Source of the DNA: Loktanella atrilutea
GTDB taxonomy: Bacteria > Pseudomonadota > Alphaproteobacteria > Rhodobacterales > Rhodobacteraceae
Assembly: GCF_900128995.1 (NCBI RefSeq)
Contig: NZ_FQUE01000001.1
Coordinates: 186,001 to 250,000 of the forward strand
DNA: 64,000 nucleotides
Direction: 5' to 3'
Shown: in pieces, positions 27,155 through 36,029 of the stretch
Layout of the letters: every line of letters starts with the position of its first letter
How positions within the stretch are numbered: the stretch's first letter is position 1
The notes under the pieces: generated by a model
Databases searched by the model: none
What the model was told of the DNA's origin: nothing
The model's input: only the letters and a program-made list of their open reading frames with translations
Program-made: the position numbers and the translations under genes

Positions 27155-27598
27155 TCAGACGGCCTTCAGCGCCTGACGAAATCCCTTGTCCGCCAGCATC
27201 TTGGCGGCTTTCGTGATGCTGACCCAGCGCCGTTCGCGTCGGTCGCCTTCCGGGAACTTGCCGGACAGGCCACGCACCTTCACACCATAGACGCGCACGC
27301 TGGCGGGCACCTCCTTGCCGTCGTCGAACCGCTTGACCCCCCGGAACTTGGCGATGGGCTTGTCGGTGACGCGGCCGTCACGCACGCCGGCCTCTTCCCA
27401 GGCTTCCTGCAATGCAGCTTCGCCATCGGTCTTGCCTTCGATCGGCCAGCCCTTCGGCAGGATCCACCGACCCCGAGAGCTTGTGACCAATAATACCTCT
27501 CGCCCTTTGGGTCCCTTGCGGTGGCACAGCGCCGCAACCTGAACGCGGACTTTCGGGTCGGCTTTAGTTGCATCAGTGAAATCCGGGGCGATCGTCAT
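27155..27598 (-). CDS. NUDIX hydrolase
   Basis: A 147-residue NUDIX-fold pyrophosphatase starting MTIAPDFTDATKADPKVRVQ. The catalytic box runs from GKTDGEAALQ to EAWEEAGV around residues 55-75, preceded by RWILPKGWP. The usual Arg before the EAxEEAG helix is Gln here. The PKGWP and short spacing resemble diphosphoinositol-polyphosphate/diadenosine-polyphosphate-type members, but the substrate is not fixed by sequence. A partial degraded copy of its 3' end lies immediately downstream. It is followed by no clear terminator. Confidence 0.88.
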   Translation of the reverse strand: MTIAPDFTDATKADPKVRVQVAALCHRKGPKGREVLLVTSSRGRWILPKGWPIEGKTDGEAALQEAWEEAGVRDGRVTDKPIAKFRGVKRFDDGKEVPASVRVYGVKVRGLSGKFPEGDRRERRWVSITKAAKMLADKGFRQALKAV

Positions 27599-27636
27599 GC
27601 GCGATACTCAATCAAAAATTCGTTTCTATTTCCCTA

Positions 27637-27665
27637 AACTTAGGTCGCCAGTCGCCAAAAAGCAA
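27637..27665 (-). promoter_or_regulatory. Candidate promoter for the NUDIX gene
   Basis: On the minus strand, TTGCTT (27665-27660), a 17-base spacer and TAAGTT (27642-27637) lie about 40 bases ahead of the NUDIX ATG, in a locally AT-rich stretch. Prediction only. Confidence 0.35.
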
Positions 27666-27714
27666 CTCTTTCGCGAATCACCTGCGGATAAGTGCGCGGG
27701 TTGTGCGCAAAATG

Positions 27715-30123
27715 TCATGTCCCGCGCGGCTTCGCCCGCAGCGTCGGGTCCGCCTGCGTCGGATCGTCGGGCCAGGGGTGCCGCGGATAGCGTCCGCGCA
27801 TGTCGCGCCGCACGTCCGCATAGCTCGTGGCCCAGAAACCGGGGATGTCCTGCGTCACCTGCACGGGCTTCTGCCCCGGCGACAGCAGCGTCACCCGCAG
27901 CGGCGTGTCGCCCACCACCGGATGCACCGTCTGGCCGAACATTTCCTGAAGCCGCAGGGTGATCTGCGGCGCGTCGCCGTCATAGTCGATGGGAATCCGC
28001 CGCCCCAGCGGCGTGGTGAAATGCGCAGGGGCCAGCCGGTCCAGTCGCTGCATCCGGTCCCAATCCAGCATCGCCCGCAGCGCGGGCAGCAGGTCAAACC
28101 GCGCCCAGTCCGCCGCCGTCCTCACGCCCCCCAGATGCGGTAGCAGCCAGTCCTCGAGGCTGTCCATCAAGGCGGCGTCTGTCATGTCGGGCAGACCCGG
28201 CACCAGCGCCACCCGCGCGCGAAAACGCTGCGCCGCAGGGTCCGGCCGCAGGCCCAGCTGCCGCACGCCCTCCAGCATCGCGCGGGCCACCGCCTCTGCC
28301 GGGGCGGCGGTCCAGCGCCGCTGGTCTAGCACCAGCGCGCCGAACCGCTCCTGCTGTTCCGTGACCACGCGCCCCTCGCGCCGGTCCCAGCGGCAGACGT
28401 CGTGCCAGCGGATCGCGGCGCCGTGAACCTCGCGCAACTCTGCCGCGCCGATCACCGCGGCCTGCCGGATGCGCGCCTCGCGCGGGTTGCCGTCGGTGTC
28501 GGTCACGACCAGCAGCCTTTGCCCCGCCAGCGCATCGCCTGCATCCATCACCGCGCCCTTGCCGCCAGACAGCAGATAGCGTGGATCGTCCCCCGCCCGG
28601 CGCAGCGCGACACGGTCCGGATAGGCCAGCGCCGCCATCTGGCCCGGCGACAGGGGCGCGCGGTCGGGCAGGCCGCGGGCCAGCCGCTTGGCCTCGGCCC
28701 GGATCTGCGCCAGCGCCGCCCGATCCGCCGTGCCGCTGCCGCGGTCGCCACGCAGCGCGGCCAGCCGGGCCGTCAGATCGACACCCGCCCCCCGCAGCGG
28801 ATCGCGCGCCTCCAGCAGGGCGGCCATCGGGGCCGCCTGCGCCCCCGCCACGCTCAGCATGTGCCCCAGCCGCGGATGCACCGGCAGTGCCGCCAGCGCA
28901 CGGCCGTGGGCCGTGATGCCGGCCGTCGCGTCCAGCGCGCCAAGGTCTTGCAGCAGCGCGCGGGCCTCCGCCAGCGCCGCCTCCGGCGGTGGCGTCAGAA
29001 AGGCGAGGTCCGCACTGCCCCAAAGCGCCAGTTCCAGCGCCAGCCCGGTCAGGTCCGCCCTTGCGATTTCCGGCGGGGCGAAGGCGGGCAGGGCGCCGTC
29101 CTCTCCCTTGGTCCAGAGCCGGTACGCGAGGCCGGGCGCCACGCGCCCCGCGCGCCCCGCCCGCTGGTCGGCCTCCGCCCGGCTGACCCGCTCCGTCATC
29201 AGCCGCGCCATGCCGCTGCCCGGATCGAACCGTGCCCGTCGCGCCCGGCCGCCGTCGACCACGACGCGCACATCAGCGATCGTCAGCGCGGTCTCCGCGA
29301 TGGCGGTCGAGAGCACGATCTTGCGCCCCCGGTCCACCGGCGCGATCGCGGCGCGCTGCGCGGCAAAGGGCAGCGCACCGTAAAGCGGCCGCACCGCGCA
29401 GTCCGCCGGCAGACGGCGCGTCAACGCCGCCTCCACGTCGCGGATCTCGCCCTCGCCGGGCAGAAACACCAGCACGCCGCCCTGCGTCTCGGGCACGATG
29501 CGCAGCAGCAGGTCCGCGACCGCCGGGGCCAGCCGGGTGCGCGGCGCCAGGGCCTGATCCAACCACCGGACCTCGACCGGAAAGGCTCGCCCCGCCGAGG
29601 TCACGACAGGCGCCGCATCCAGCATCTCCGCCACCGGGGCGGCGTCCAGCGTGGCGGACATCACGACCACCCCCAGGTCCGGCCGCAGCGCGCCGCGCGC
29701 TTCCCAGACCAGGGCAAGGCCAAGGTCCGCCTGCAGGGATCGTTCGTGAAATTCGTCGAAGATCACCGCCCCGATACCGCGCAGTTCGGGGTCGTCCTGC
29801 ACCATCCGCGTCAGGATTCCTTCCGTCACCACCAAAATCGCGCAGTCCCGTCCGACACGGCTCTCGCCGCGCATCCGGTAGCCGACGCGCCCGCCCACGT
29901 CCTCGCCCAACTGCTGCGCCAGCCGCTCCGCCGCGGCCCGCACCGCCAGCCGTCGCGGTTCCAGCATGACGATCTGCCCGCGCCACCCGGCGTCCATCAG
30001 CGCAAGCGGCACCCGGCTGGTCTTGCCGGCACCCGGCGGGGCCTGCAACACGACGCGACCGTGGCTGCGCAAGGCCGCTACCACGTCCCCCAGAACCGCG
30101 TCGATGGGCAAATCGTCACGCAC
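27715..30123 (-). CDS. hrpB: ATP-dependent helicase HrpB
   Basis: DEAH-box helicase of the HrpA/HrpB group, 802 residues; its cellular job is poorly defined. Walker A is in QAPPGAGKTSRVP near residue 28. The DEAH box reads DEFHERSL near 125, the normal HrpB form, and motif III is SATLD. TERVSRAEADQRAGRAGRVAPG near 300 is motif VI. The C-terminal HrpB-specific region closes the protein. I chose GTG 30123 (VRDDLPIDAVL) because GGGGGA sits upstream and the family begins LPIDAVL; an ATG ten codons earlier (30153) is the alternative. It is downstream of the rpmB terminator. Confidence 0.92.
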   Translation of the reverse strand: MRDDLPIDAVLGDVVAALRSHGRVVLQAPPGAGKTSRVPLALMDAGWRGQIVMLEPRRLAVRAAAERLAQQLGEDVGGRVGYRMRGESRVGRDCAILVVTEGILTRMVQDDPELRGIGAVIFDEFHERSLQADLGLALVWEARGALRPDLGVVVMSATLDAAPVAEMLDAAPVVTSAGRAFPVEVRWLDQALAPRTRLAPAVADLLLRIVPETQGGVLVFLPGEGEIRDVEAALTRRLPADCAVRPLYGALPFAAQRAAIAPVDRGRKIVLSTAIAETALTIADVRVVVDGGRARRARFDPGSGMARLMTERVSRAEADQRAGRAGRVAPGLAYRLWTKGEDGALPAFAPPEIARADLTGLALELALWGSADLAFLTPPPEAALAEARALLQDLGALDATAGITAHGRALAALPVHPRLGHMLSVAGAQAAPMAALLEARDPLRGAGVDLTARLAALRGDRGSGTADRAALAQIRAEAKRLARGLPDRAPLSPGQMAALAYPDRVALRRAGDDPRYLLSGGKGAVMDAGDALAGQRLLVVTDTDGNPREARIRQAAVIGAAELREVHGAAIRWHDVCRWDRREGRVVTEQQERFGALVLDQRRWTAAPAEAVARAMLEGVRQLGLRPDPAAQRFRARVALVPGLPDMTDAALMDSLEDWLLPHLGGVRTAADWARFDLLPALRAMLDWDRMQRLDRLAPAHFTTPLGRRIPIDYDGDAPQITLRLQEMFGQTVHPVVGDTPLRVTLLSPGQKPVQVTQDIPGFWATSYADVRRDMRGRYPRHPWPDDPTQADPTLRAKPRGT

Positions 30124-30203
30124 GGCGTGTCCCCCGTTCACCTGGCCGATCATACGCCCGCCCGTGGCCGGTCTTTCGCAGAAAGGCCGATCGCCACACA
30201 TGC

Positions 30204-30236
30204 AAAAGGCCCGGTGCTTGCGCGACCGGGCCTTTC
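30204..30236 (-). terminator. Intrinsic terminator of rpmB
   Basis: On the minus strand AAAGGCCCGGT and ACCGGGCCTTT form an 11-bp stem around a 9-base loop, ending in TTTT. It starts 21 bases past the rpmB stop. Confidence 0.85.
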
Positions 30237-30256
30237 GTCAATTCCGCAAGTGTCAC

Positions 30257-30547
30257 TTACGCCGTAGCGGCGGTGGCCTTTGCGATGTCCTTCTTGACCT
30301 TCAGCGCCTCGGGCGACAGCTCTGCGTCCTTGGCCTTCTTCATGAAGGCGTCCAGACCGCCACGGTGATCGACCGTGCGCAGGGCCGCGTTCGAGATGCG
30401 GAACTTGAACGACCGACCCAGCGTATCGGACATCAGCGTGACGTCCTGCAGGTTCGGCAGGAACCGGCGGCGGGTGTGGTTCTTGGCGTGGGACACGTTG
30501 TTGCCCGACATCGGGCCTTTTCCGGTCAGATCGCAGCGGCGCGACAT
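30257..30547 (-). CDS. rpmB: 50S ribosomal protein bL28
   Basis: Structural protein of the large ribosomal subunit. The 96-residue protein starts [20 protein letters not shown], the signature N-terminus of alphaproteobacterial L28, followed by [14 protein letters not shown]. The family's zinc cysteines are reduced to one here, as in the non-zinc form common in this group. The C-terminal extension ([17 protein letters not shown]) is Lys/Ala-rich. Upstream open frame is non-homologous, so ATG 30547 is the start. A terminator follows. Confidence 0.95.
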   Translation of the reverse strand: MSRRCDLTGKGPMSGNNVSHAKNHTRRRFLPNLQDVTLMSDTLGRSFKFRISNAALRTVDHRGGLDAFMKKAKDAELSPEALKVKKDIAKATAATA

Positions 30548-30672
30548 GGGCATCATCCTTCGTGGCTTGGCCGGACCCCAAAGGGGCGGGCCGTCTTGGG
30601 GACACCCCTTGCGGGGCCGTCCGATGGGTGGAATGGCCACCCGGAGGCAGCCGTGAATTCAGTTTGCAGCGC

Positions 30673-31500
30673 CTACGCAGAATCCGGGTCCCCGTCAACC
30701 CCGCCCGTGGCGGCGGCTGCCAGAATTGCGGCGCGCTGCCGGGCCGCCGTCGCCAGATCCGGGCGCCGCGCTGCGGTCGCCCGTGACAGCGCCCTCCAGT
30801 AGTCCGGCTGCCCGCCGCGCGCCAGCCGGTGCGCCCGCTGCAGGGCGCCCGCGGCCCATGCCTCGCCGAACGCAAGTCGCTGGATCAGCCCGCTGCGCCC
30901 CGCCGCGCGCAGGACGCGCGTGCAGGGATGGCCGCCGCCGGGCAGCCGGATCAGGCGCACGGCCGGGAACAGCACCTGCAGCATCCGGGCGTGGGTCAGG
31001 TCCGGCAGGTTCAGCGAATCGCACAGGATCACCCCCTGCAGGCGCGGATCGTGGCGCCCCGCCATGGCGCCAAGGTCCGCGTCGAAGCCTAGCGCCTCGC
31101 GGCGGTAGCGCGTCTCGAACGGCACGACCCCGGGCGCGATGGACACCTGCGGCGACACCGCCACCACATGCCCCAGGCTCAGGCTTTCGGCCATGCGAAA
31201 GGCGCCAAAGCCGCCCATGGAGAACCCCAGCGCCCGTGCCGCGGCGTAGTCATGGCGCAGGCTGCGGCAGACGGCCTCCAGCGCCGTGGTGTCGGGGTTG
31301 ACGAACCAGTCGTTGTTTCGCGTCGCGATCATCAGCTGGTCTTGCCCCGCCGCCGCGATCCGGCCCGAAGGCGTCATCGCGCCAAAGCCCGCCCGGTCCA
31401 GCCTGCGGTAGTCGAAGGTCACGCAAAGCACGCGCCCGCCACGACGGACCAGATCGGCGCGCAGATGATCGCCGTCGAAGACCCGCACCGGAACGGACAT
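30673..31500 (-). CDS. Alpha/beta-hydrolase-like protein coupled to meaB
   Basis: A 275-residue protein of no family I can name precisely, starting MSVPVRVFDGDHLRADLVRR. GFSMGGFGAFRMA near residue 92 is a GxSxG nucleophile elbow of an alpha/beta hydrolase. LCDSLNLPD and GGGHPCTRVL (residues ~160 and ~193) could supply the acid and His. The C-terminal ~70 residues are Ala/Arg-rich helix with TPR-like spacing (QPDYWRALSRATAARRPD). Its ATG overlaps the meaB stop (TGATG), so the two are translated together. A role in CoA-ester metabolism is possible but inferred only from position. Confidence 0.72.
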   Translation of the reverse strand: MSVPVRVFDGDHLRADLVRRGGRVLCVTFDYRRLDRAGFGAMTPSGRIAAAGQDQLMIATRNNDWFVNPDTTALEAVCRSLRHDYAAARALGFSMGGFGAFRMAESLSLGHVVAVSPQVSIAPGVVPFETRYRREALGFDADLGAMAGRHDPRLQGVILCDSLNLPDLTHARMLQVLFPAVRLIRLPGGGHPCTRVLRAAGRSGLIQRLAFGEAWAAGALQRAHRLARGGQPDYWRALSRATAARRPDLATAARQRAAILAAAATGGVDGDPDSA

Positions 31501-32483
31501 CAGCCGTCCTTCAGCGGTGCCAGCGCCGCCCGCGCGGCGACCGCCGGGGTCATCCGCCCCGCGGCCACCGCCGCCTCGAGGTCCGTCAGACGCGCCTGAA
31601 GAGCCGGATCGCGGGTCAGCAGGGCCAGCATCTCGGCGCGCAGATCCTCGCGAAACCAGTGCCGCGCCTGATCGGCACGGGTCGCGGCCATGACGCCGGT
31701 GTCGCGGCGCCAGTCCGCAAGGTCGCGCATCCGCGCCCACGCCTCTGCCAGTCCGGCGCCGTCCTGCGCCGAGACCGTCATCGCCAGCGGAAATCCCTCG
31801 CAGTCCTGCGGCCGTCTGCGCAGCAACCGCAGGGCGCCCGCGTAGTCGGCGCAGGTCCGCACCGCCTGCGGCTTCAGTTCGCCGTCGGCCTTGTTGACCA
31901 GCACGAGGTCGGCCATCTCCATGATGCCGCGCTTGACCCCCTGCAGCTCGTCGCCGCCAGCGGGGGCCAGCAGCAGCACGAAAAGATCGGCCATCTGCGC
32001 CACCACGGTTTCCGACTGGCCGACCCCCACGGTCTCGATCAGCACCACGTCGTATCCCGCCGCTTCGCACAGGCGGACCGCGTCGCGGGTCCGGCGCGCG
32101 ACGCCGCCCAGCTGCGTCTGACTGGGCGAGGGGCGGATGAAGGCGCGCGGATCGCGGGTCAGGTGGTCCATCCGGGTCTTGTCGCCCAAAATCGACCCGC
32201 CCGACCGGGCGGAGGAGGGATCGACCGCCAGCACCGCCACCCGCAGGTCCTGCGCGGTCAGCATCAGGCCGAAGCTTTCGATGAAGGTGGATTTGCCGAC
32301 GCCCGGTGTGCCGGACAAGCCGATCCGCAGCGCCTGCCGGTCCTGCCCCAGACCCTCCAGCAGGTGCAGCGCCATGTCGCGGTGATCGTCGCGGGCGCTT
32401 TCGATCAGCGTGATCCCGCGCGACAGGGCCCGCCGTTCACCGGCGCGGATGTCGTCGATCAGTTTGGGAATGTCGAAGCGCAT
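31500..32483 (-). CDS. meaB: Methylmalonyl-CoA mutase-associated GTPase MeaB
   Basis: G3E-family P-loop GTPase that gates cobalamin loading and protects B12-dependent methylmalonyl-CoA (or ethylmalonyl-CoA/isobutyryl-CoA) mutases. The 327-residue protein starts MRFDIPKLIDDIRAGERRAL. Walker A is in GLSGTPGVGKSTFIE near residue 56, LAVDPSSARSGGSILGDKTRM near 90 is the MeaB signature, ETVGVGQSE near 148 is the switch region, and LVNKAD near 195 the guanine-specificity motif. Length is normal. The mutase gene is not in the window, but the epimerase is. Confidence 0.95.
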   Translation of the reverse strand: MRFDIPKLIDDIRAGERRALSRGITLIESARDDHRDMALHLLEGLGQDRQALRIGLSGTPGVGKSTFIESFGLMLTAQDLRVAVLAVDPSSARSGGSILGDKTRMDHLTRDPRAFIRPSPSQTQLGGVARRTRDAVRLCEAAGYDVVLIETVGVGQSETVVAQMADLFVLLLAPAGGDELQGVKRGIMEMADLVLVNKADGELKPQAVRTCADYAGALRLLRRRPQDCEGFPLAMTVSAQDGAGLAEAWARMRDLADWRRDTGVMAATRADQARHWFREDLRAEMLALLTRDPALQARLTDLEAAVAAGRMTPAVAARAALAPLKDG

Positions 32484-32569
32484 GGGACCTTCATATCGGC
32501 CCCGTGCCTCATGTCCAGACGGTGCCGTCGCCCCGCAAGGACGAACCGGAGGCTCTGCCTTCGGGCCTT

Positions 32570-32596
32570 CGAGATGTGTCCGACGAGAAGAAGGGG
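32570..32596 (+). repeat. Rhodobacterales-type intergenic element, partial copy D
   Basis: CGAGATGTGTCCGACGAGAAGAAGG matches the tail of copy B (CGAGGTATTTCTGACGAGAAGAAGG) with few changes, but lacks the preceding GC hairpin. It lies between the small lipoprotein gene and meaB, which run in the same direction. Confidence 0.4.
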
Positions 32597-32600
32597 GACG

Positions 32601-32903
32601 TCAGCGGCAGCTGCGCTCGGCCTGACCGGTGAACTGGCGGTAGCGTTTCCAGAATTCCTCGTGGCTGCTGGTGTCCGACTGCCGGATATCCTGCGCCTTC
32701 TGCGGATCCTCGAAAAAGCTGGACGCGAGGCGCTGATCCCGGCGTGTGAGGGTCGCGTTCGCGGTGCGCTGCACGCAGGAACACAGGGCGCTGTTCGCTG
32801 CGGACCGTCCGGATGCCATGCAGGCCTTGCCCATCTCGCCGCGCACGCCGGCGCCGCAGGAATTCAGTGTCACGAGGGCGAGGCCCAGAAAAAGGATACG
32901 CAT
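32601..32903 (-). CDS. Small Cys-rich lipoprotein of the so-called arginine-transporter type
   Basis: A 100-residue exported protein starting MRILFLGLALVTLNSCGAG; the LNSC could serve as a lipobox. The mature part has Cys residues in GKACMASGR, SALCSCVQR and ERSC that could pair in the periplasm, and a conserved segment DQRLASSFFEDPQKAQDIRQSD. I recall near-identical Rhodobacteraceae proteins carrying the doubtful name arginine transporter; nothing in the sequence supports transport. It lies upstream of meaB on the same strand, after a partial intergenic repeat. Confidence 0.75.
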   Translation of the reverse strand: MRILFLGLALVTLNSCGAGVRGEMGKACMASGRSAANSALCSCVQRTANATLTRRDQRLASSFFEDPQKAQDIRQSDTSSHEEFWKRYRQFTGQAERSCR

Positions 32904-33290
32904 GGAATGTGCCTGTCGTTCATGTGACGCGCCCGGTTTGCCCGGTGTCATCGTCGGATACTGCCGTGCATCGACTATGCCGAAAACGCGCCGGCGATGC
33001 AATTCACGAATGAGACGGGTCAGCCCGGTTTTCGTCGTATCCGCGATTGCCGCGCAGCGGGGCGGGGGTGCGTCGGCCCCCCGGGGCGATGTGGTCAGAC
33101 GGCATGATCGGGTTTCAATTCCGTGACCCCACCGTGACGGTATTGACGACATTGGCTTTTTCGCGCGGATGTTTCGCATGCGATACATATTATGTAAAAT
33201 GGCAAGGCGGATCGCGGCCCCGTGGCCCCTTGCAAAACGGCCCCGTCCACGCCATTGACGAGAGCTAATTCAGACCCCTGGGGCCGCGCC
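32904..33290. other. 387-bp divergent intergenic region upstream of lepA
   Basis: Lies between the small lipoprotein gene (minus) and lepA (plus), so it should hold two promoters. Around 33173-33200 the sequence is AT-rich, with CGCATGCG followed by TACAT-ATT-ATGTA, a short perfect inverted repeat. TATTAT at 33188-33193 could be a -10 for lepA, but no clear -35 lies 17 bases ahead. No gene or RNA is recognised. Confidence 0.4.
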
Positions 33291-35090
33291 ATGACCGAAC
33301 TCTCGCACATCCGCAATTTCTCGATCGTGGCGCATATCGACCACGGGAAATCGACGCTGGCCGATCGCCTGATCCAGTCCACCGGCACCGTCGCCGACCG
33401 GGACATGAAGGCGCAGATGCTGGACAGCATGGATATCGAACGCGAGCGCGGCATCACCATCAAGGCACAGACCGTCCGCATCGACTATGTCGCCGACAAT
33501 GGCGAGAAATACGTCCTCAACCTGATCGACACCCCCGGCCACGTCGACTTTGCCTACGAGGTCAGCCGGTCGATGCGTGCCGTCGAGGGGTCCTTGCTGG
33601 TCGTGGACAGCACGCAGGGGGTGGAGGCGCAGACGCTGGCGAACGTCTATCACGCCATCGACGCGGACCACGAGATCGTGCCGGTGCTGAACAAGATCGA
33701 CCTGCCCGCCAGCGAGTGCGACCGCGTCGCGACGCAAATCGAGGACGTGATCGGCATCGACGCCAGCCAGGCGATCCGGGTCAGCGCCAAGACCGGCGTC
33801 GGCATCCACGAGACGCTGGAGGCCGTCGTCCACCGTCTGCCCGCGCCGAAGGGCGACCGGGATGCGCCGCTGAAGGCGATGCTGGTGGACAGCTGGTATG
33901 ACGCCTACCTTGGCGTCGTCGTGCTGGTGCGGATCATCGACGGGGTGCTGAAGCTGAAGGACCGGGTGAAGTTCATGTCGAACGACACCGTGCATCTGAT
34001 TGACAGGCTTGGGGTTTTCAAGCCCGGCATGCTGCCGATGGACGAACTGGGGCCGGGCGAGATCGGCTTTTTCACCGCCCAGATCAAGGAGGTTCGCGAT
34101 ACGCGCGTTGGTGACACGATTACCAGCGAGCGCAAAGGTGCGACCAAGGCGCTGCCGGGGTTCAAGCCTGCGCAACCCGTTGTCTTCTGTGGTCTTTTCC
34201 CCGTCGACTCATCCGAGTTCGAGGACCTGCGCAACGCCATCGACAAACTGGCGCTGAACGACGCCTCCTTCTCCTTCGAGATGGAGACCTCCGCCGCGCT
34301 CGGCTTCGGCTTCCGCTGCGGGTTCCTCGGCCTGCTGCATCTGGAGGTCATCCGCGACCGGATCGAGCGGGAATACAACATCGAGCTGATCACCACCGCG
34401 CCCTCGGTGGTTTACCATATCTTCATGAAGGACGGGACGGAGCAGGATCTGCACAACCCCGCCGACATGCCCGACCTGACCTACGTCGACCATATCGAGG
34501 AACCGCGGATCAAGGCGACGATCCTCGTGCCAGACGAATATCTGGGCGACGTGCTGAAGCTCTGCCAGGACCGGCGCGGCGTGCAGCTGGACCTGACCTA
34601 TGCGGGCTCCCGCGCGATGGTCGTCTATGATCTGCCGCTGAACGAGGTCGTCTTCGACTTCTACGACCGGCTGAAGTCGGTAACGAAGGGCTATGCCTCC
34701 TTCGACTATGCGCTGACGGGGTATCAGGAGGACAACCTTGTGAAGATGTCCGTGCTGGTGAACGACGAGCCGGTGGACGCTTTGTCGATGATGGTCCACC
34801 GCGACCGGGCCGAGATGCGGGGACGTGCTATGGTCGAGAAGCTGAAGGACCTGATCCCCCGCCACATGTTCAAGATCCCGATTCAGGCGGCGATCGGCGG
34901 CAAGGTGATCGCGCGCGAGACGCTGTCGGCGCTGCGCAAGGACGTGACGGCCAAATGCTACGGCGGCGACGCCACGCGCAAGCGCAAGCTGCTGGACAAG
35001 CAGAAGGCGGGCAAAAAGAAGATGCGCCAGTTCGGGAAGGTGGATATTCCGCAGGAAGCGTTTATTAGTGCTTTGAAAATGGATAGTTGA
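33291..35090 (+). CDS. lepA: Elongation factor 4 (LepA)
   Basis: Ribosome-associated GTPase that back-translocates or helps initiation and ribosome assembly. The 599-residue protein starts [21 protein letters not shown]1 is in [10 protein letters not shown]3 in DTPGHVDF and G4 in NKIDLP. The LepA C-terminal domain ends with [17 protein letters not shown]. Length is normal. Oddity: the last nine codons switch to AT-rich choices (TTT, ATT, AGT, GCT, TTG, AAA) while still coding the conserved tail FISALKM. The foreign DNA that follows probably begins inside the 3' end of this gene. Confidence 0.97.
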   Translation: MTELSHIRNFSIVAHIDHGKSTLADRLIQSTGTVADRDMKAQMLDSMDIERERGITIKAQTVRIDYVADNGEKYVLNLIDTPGHVDFAYEVSRSMRAVEGSLLVVDSTQGVEAQTLANVYHAIDADHEIVPVLNKIDLPASECDRVATQIEDVIGIDASQAIRVSAKTGVGIHETLEAVVHRLPAPKGDRDAPLKAMLVDSWYDAYLGVVVLVRIIDGVLKLKDRVKFMSNDTVHLIDRLGVFKPGMLPMDELGPGEIGFFTAQIKEVRDTRVGDTITSERKGATKALPGFKPAQPVVFCGLFPVDSSEFEDLRNAIDKLALNDASFSFEMETSAALGFGFRCGFLGLLHLEVIRDRIEREYNIELITTAPSVVYHIFMKDGTEQDLHNPADMPDLTYVDHIEEPRIKATILVPDEYLGDVLKLCQDRRGVQLDLTYAGSRAMVVYDLPLNEVVFDFYDRLKSVTKGYASFDYALTGYQEDNLVKMSVLVNDEPVDALSMMVHRDRAEMRGRAMVEKLKDLIPRHMFKIPIQAAIGGKVIARETLSALRKDVTAKCYGGDATRKRKLLDKQKAGKKKMRQFGKVDIPQEAFISALKMDS

Positions 35091-35180
35091 CCAATCGAAC
35101 TACGTACGTGCTAGGGTTGTGATGGGTGCCATGTCATTGTGCACCAACCAGAATTTTAATTTCCGTGGTAAAACTGGCTG

Positions 35181-36029
35181 ATGAAATATAGAAAATATTG
35201 CGTTCTCAATGTCGTGGCGCAACCTCATCCCGATGGCATCTATCGTGAATTGTTCTCAACAGCATCTAGCAATGCCGCTGCGAATTATCGCGCTGACCAT
35301 TTTGCTAGAGTTTCGCCCGTAACTGGATCAAAGGACGGCATCTTCCGTGGTCGGCTTGCGCTCTGGACAGAACTTGACCCAAATGAGCCAACTATCCACA
35401 AGGACTCTTTTGATCAAAAGCTTCTCTCTGATTCAGATATTTCGTTACCTCGAGATATTGGATTTAATTCAAAAATTTTCTACTTTTCTTTCAATGAAAA
35501 ATCACATCGGCTCTATATTGAATTGCGAAATGATGAGGGCGGGACGATTTCGCCTGGCGTTGCCCGGCTGGCGCTCGACGCTATCTTGAAATCCGCCGAA
35601 ATTTTTCAAGGGGTTTCGGTGAATGTTTATATTGCAACCACGAGCGCGGCTGTGGAAAAAGTCTTGCGGACACCGATTATAAGGCGAATTGATATCCGCT
35701 TGGACTTGCCGAATGATGACGATTTGTCAGATTCCGAGAAGAAGGTACTTGAAAAGATCAAGAAGCGAAAAATAAAGCGCTATGAGCAATCAATGACAAA
35801 GCTTGCTTCAGCTGAAACTTTGGTCTTGCTTCCGCGAGACGAAGATCTTGCTCATCTATCTAAAGACAATGGCTATACTAAGGTCTGGGGCAAAGATGTC
35901 AAAGGTAACAAAGTGGAGATCAGTACAAGAGATTTTCCAGATATTCGCACGATGGAACTTGATGACGAAGGTAGTAGTTACAGAAAGCTTGGATCGCTAG
36001 CTAGGGAAGATAATGAGCGAGAAATCTAA
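35181..36029 (+). CDS. DUF4747-type protein in AT-rich island
   Basis: A 282-residue soluble protein, starting MKYRKYCVLNVVAQPHPDGI, with no signal peptide or helix. The pattern resembles the DUF4747 family as I remember it: a beta-rich first half, then KIFYFSFNEKSHRLYIEL near residue 95, SPGVARLALDAIL near 120, a VLRTPIIRRIDIRLDLPN segment near 160, a charged helix DSEKKVLEKIKKRKIKR, and a C-terminal NGYTKVWGKDVKGNKVEIST. The function of that family is unknown to me. GC is about 40% against ~66% around it. The 3' end overlaps a membrane-protein gene by 17 bases. Together they form a likely acquired two-gene system. Confidence 0.8.
   Translation: MKYRKYCVLNVVAQPHPDGIYRELFSTASSNAAANYRADHFARVSPVTGSKDGIFRGRLALWTELDPNEPTIHKDSFDQKLLSDSDISLPRDIGFNSKIFYFSFNEKSHRLYIELRNDEGGTISPGVARLALDAILKSAEIFQGVSVNVYIATTSAAVEKVLRTPIIRRIDIRLDLPNDDDLSDSEKKVLEKIKKRKIKRYEQSMTKLASAETLVLLPRDEDLAHLSKDNGYTKVWGKDVKGNKVEISTRDFPDIRTMELDDEGSSYRKLGSLAREDNEREI

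Noticed and set aside
28402-30267. 621-codon plus-strand frame opposite hrpB
   Set aside because: Arg/Gln/His-rich antisense shadow; helicase motifs I-VI are all on the minus strand.
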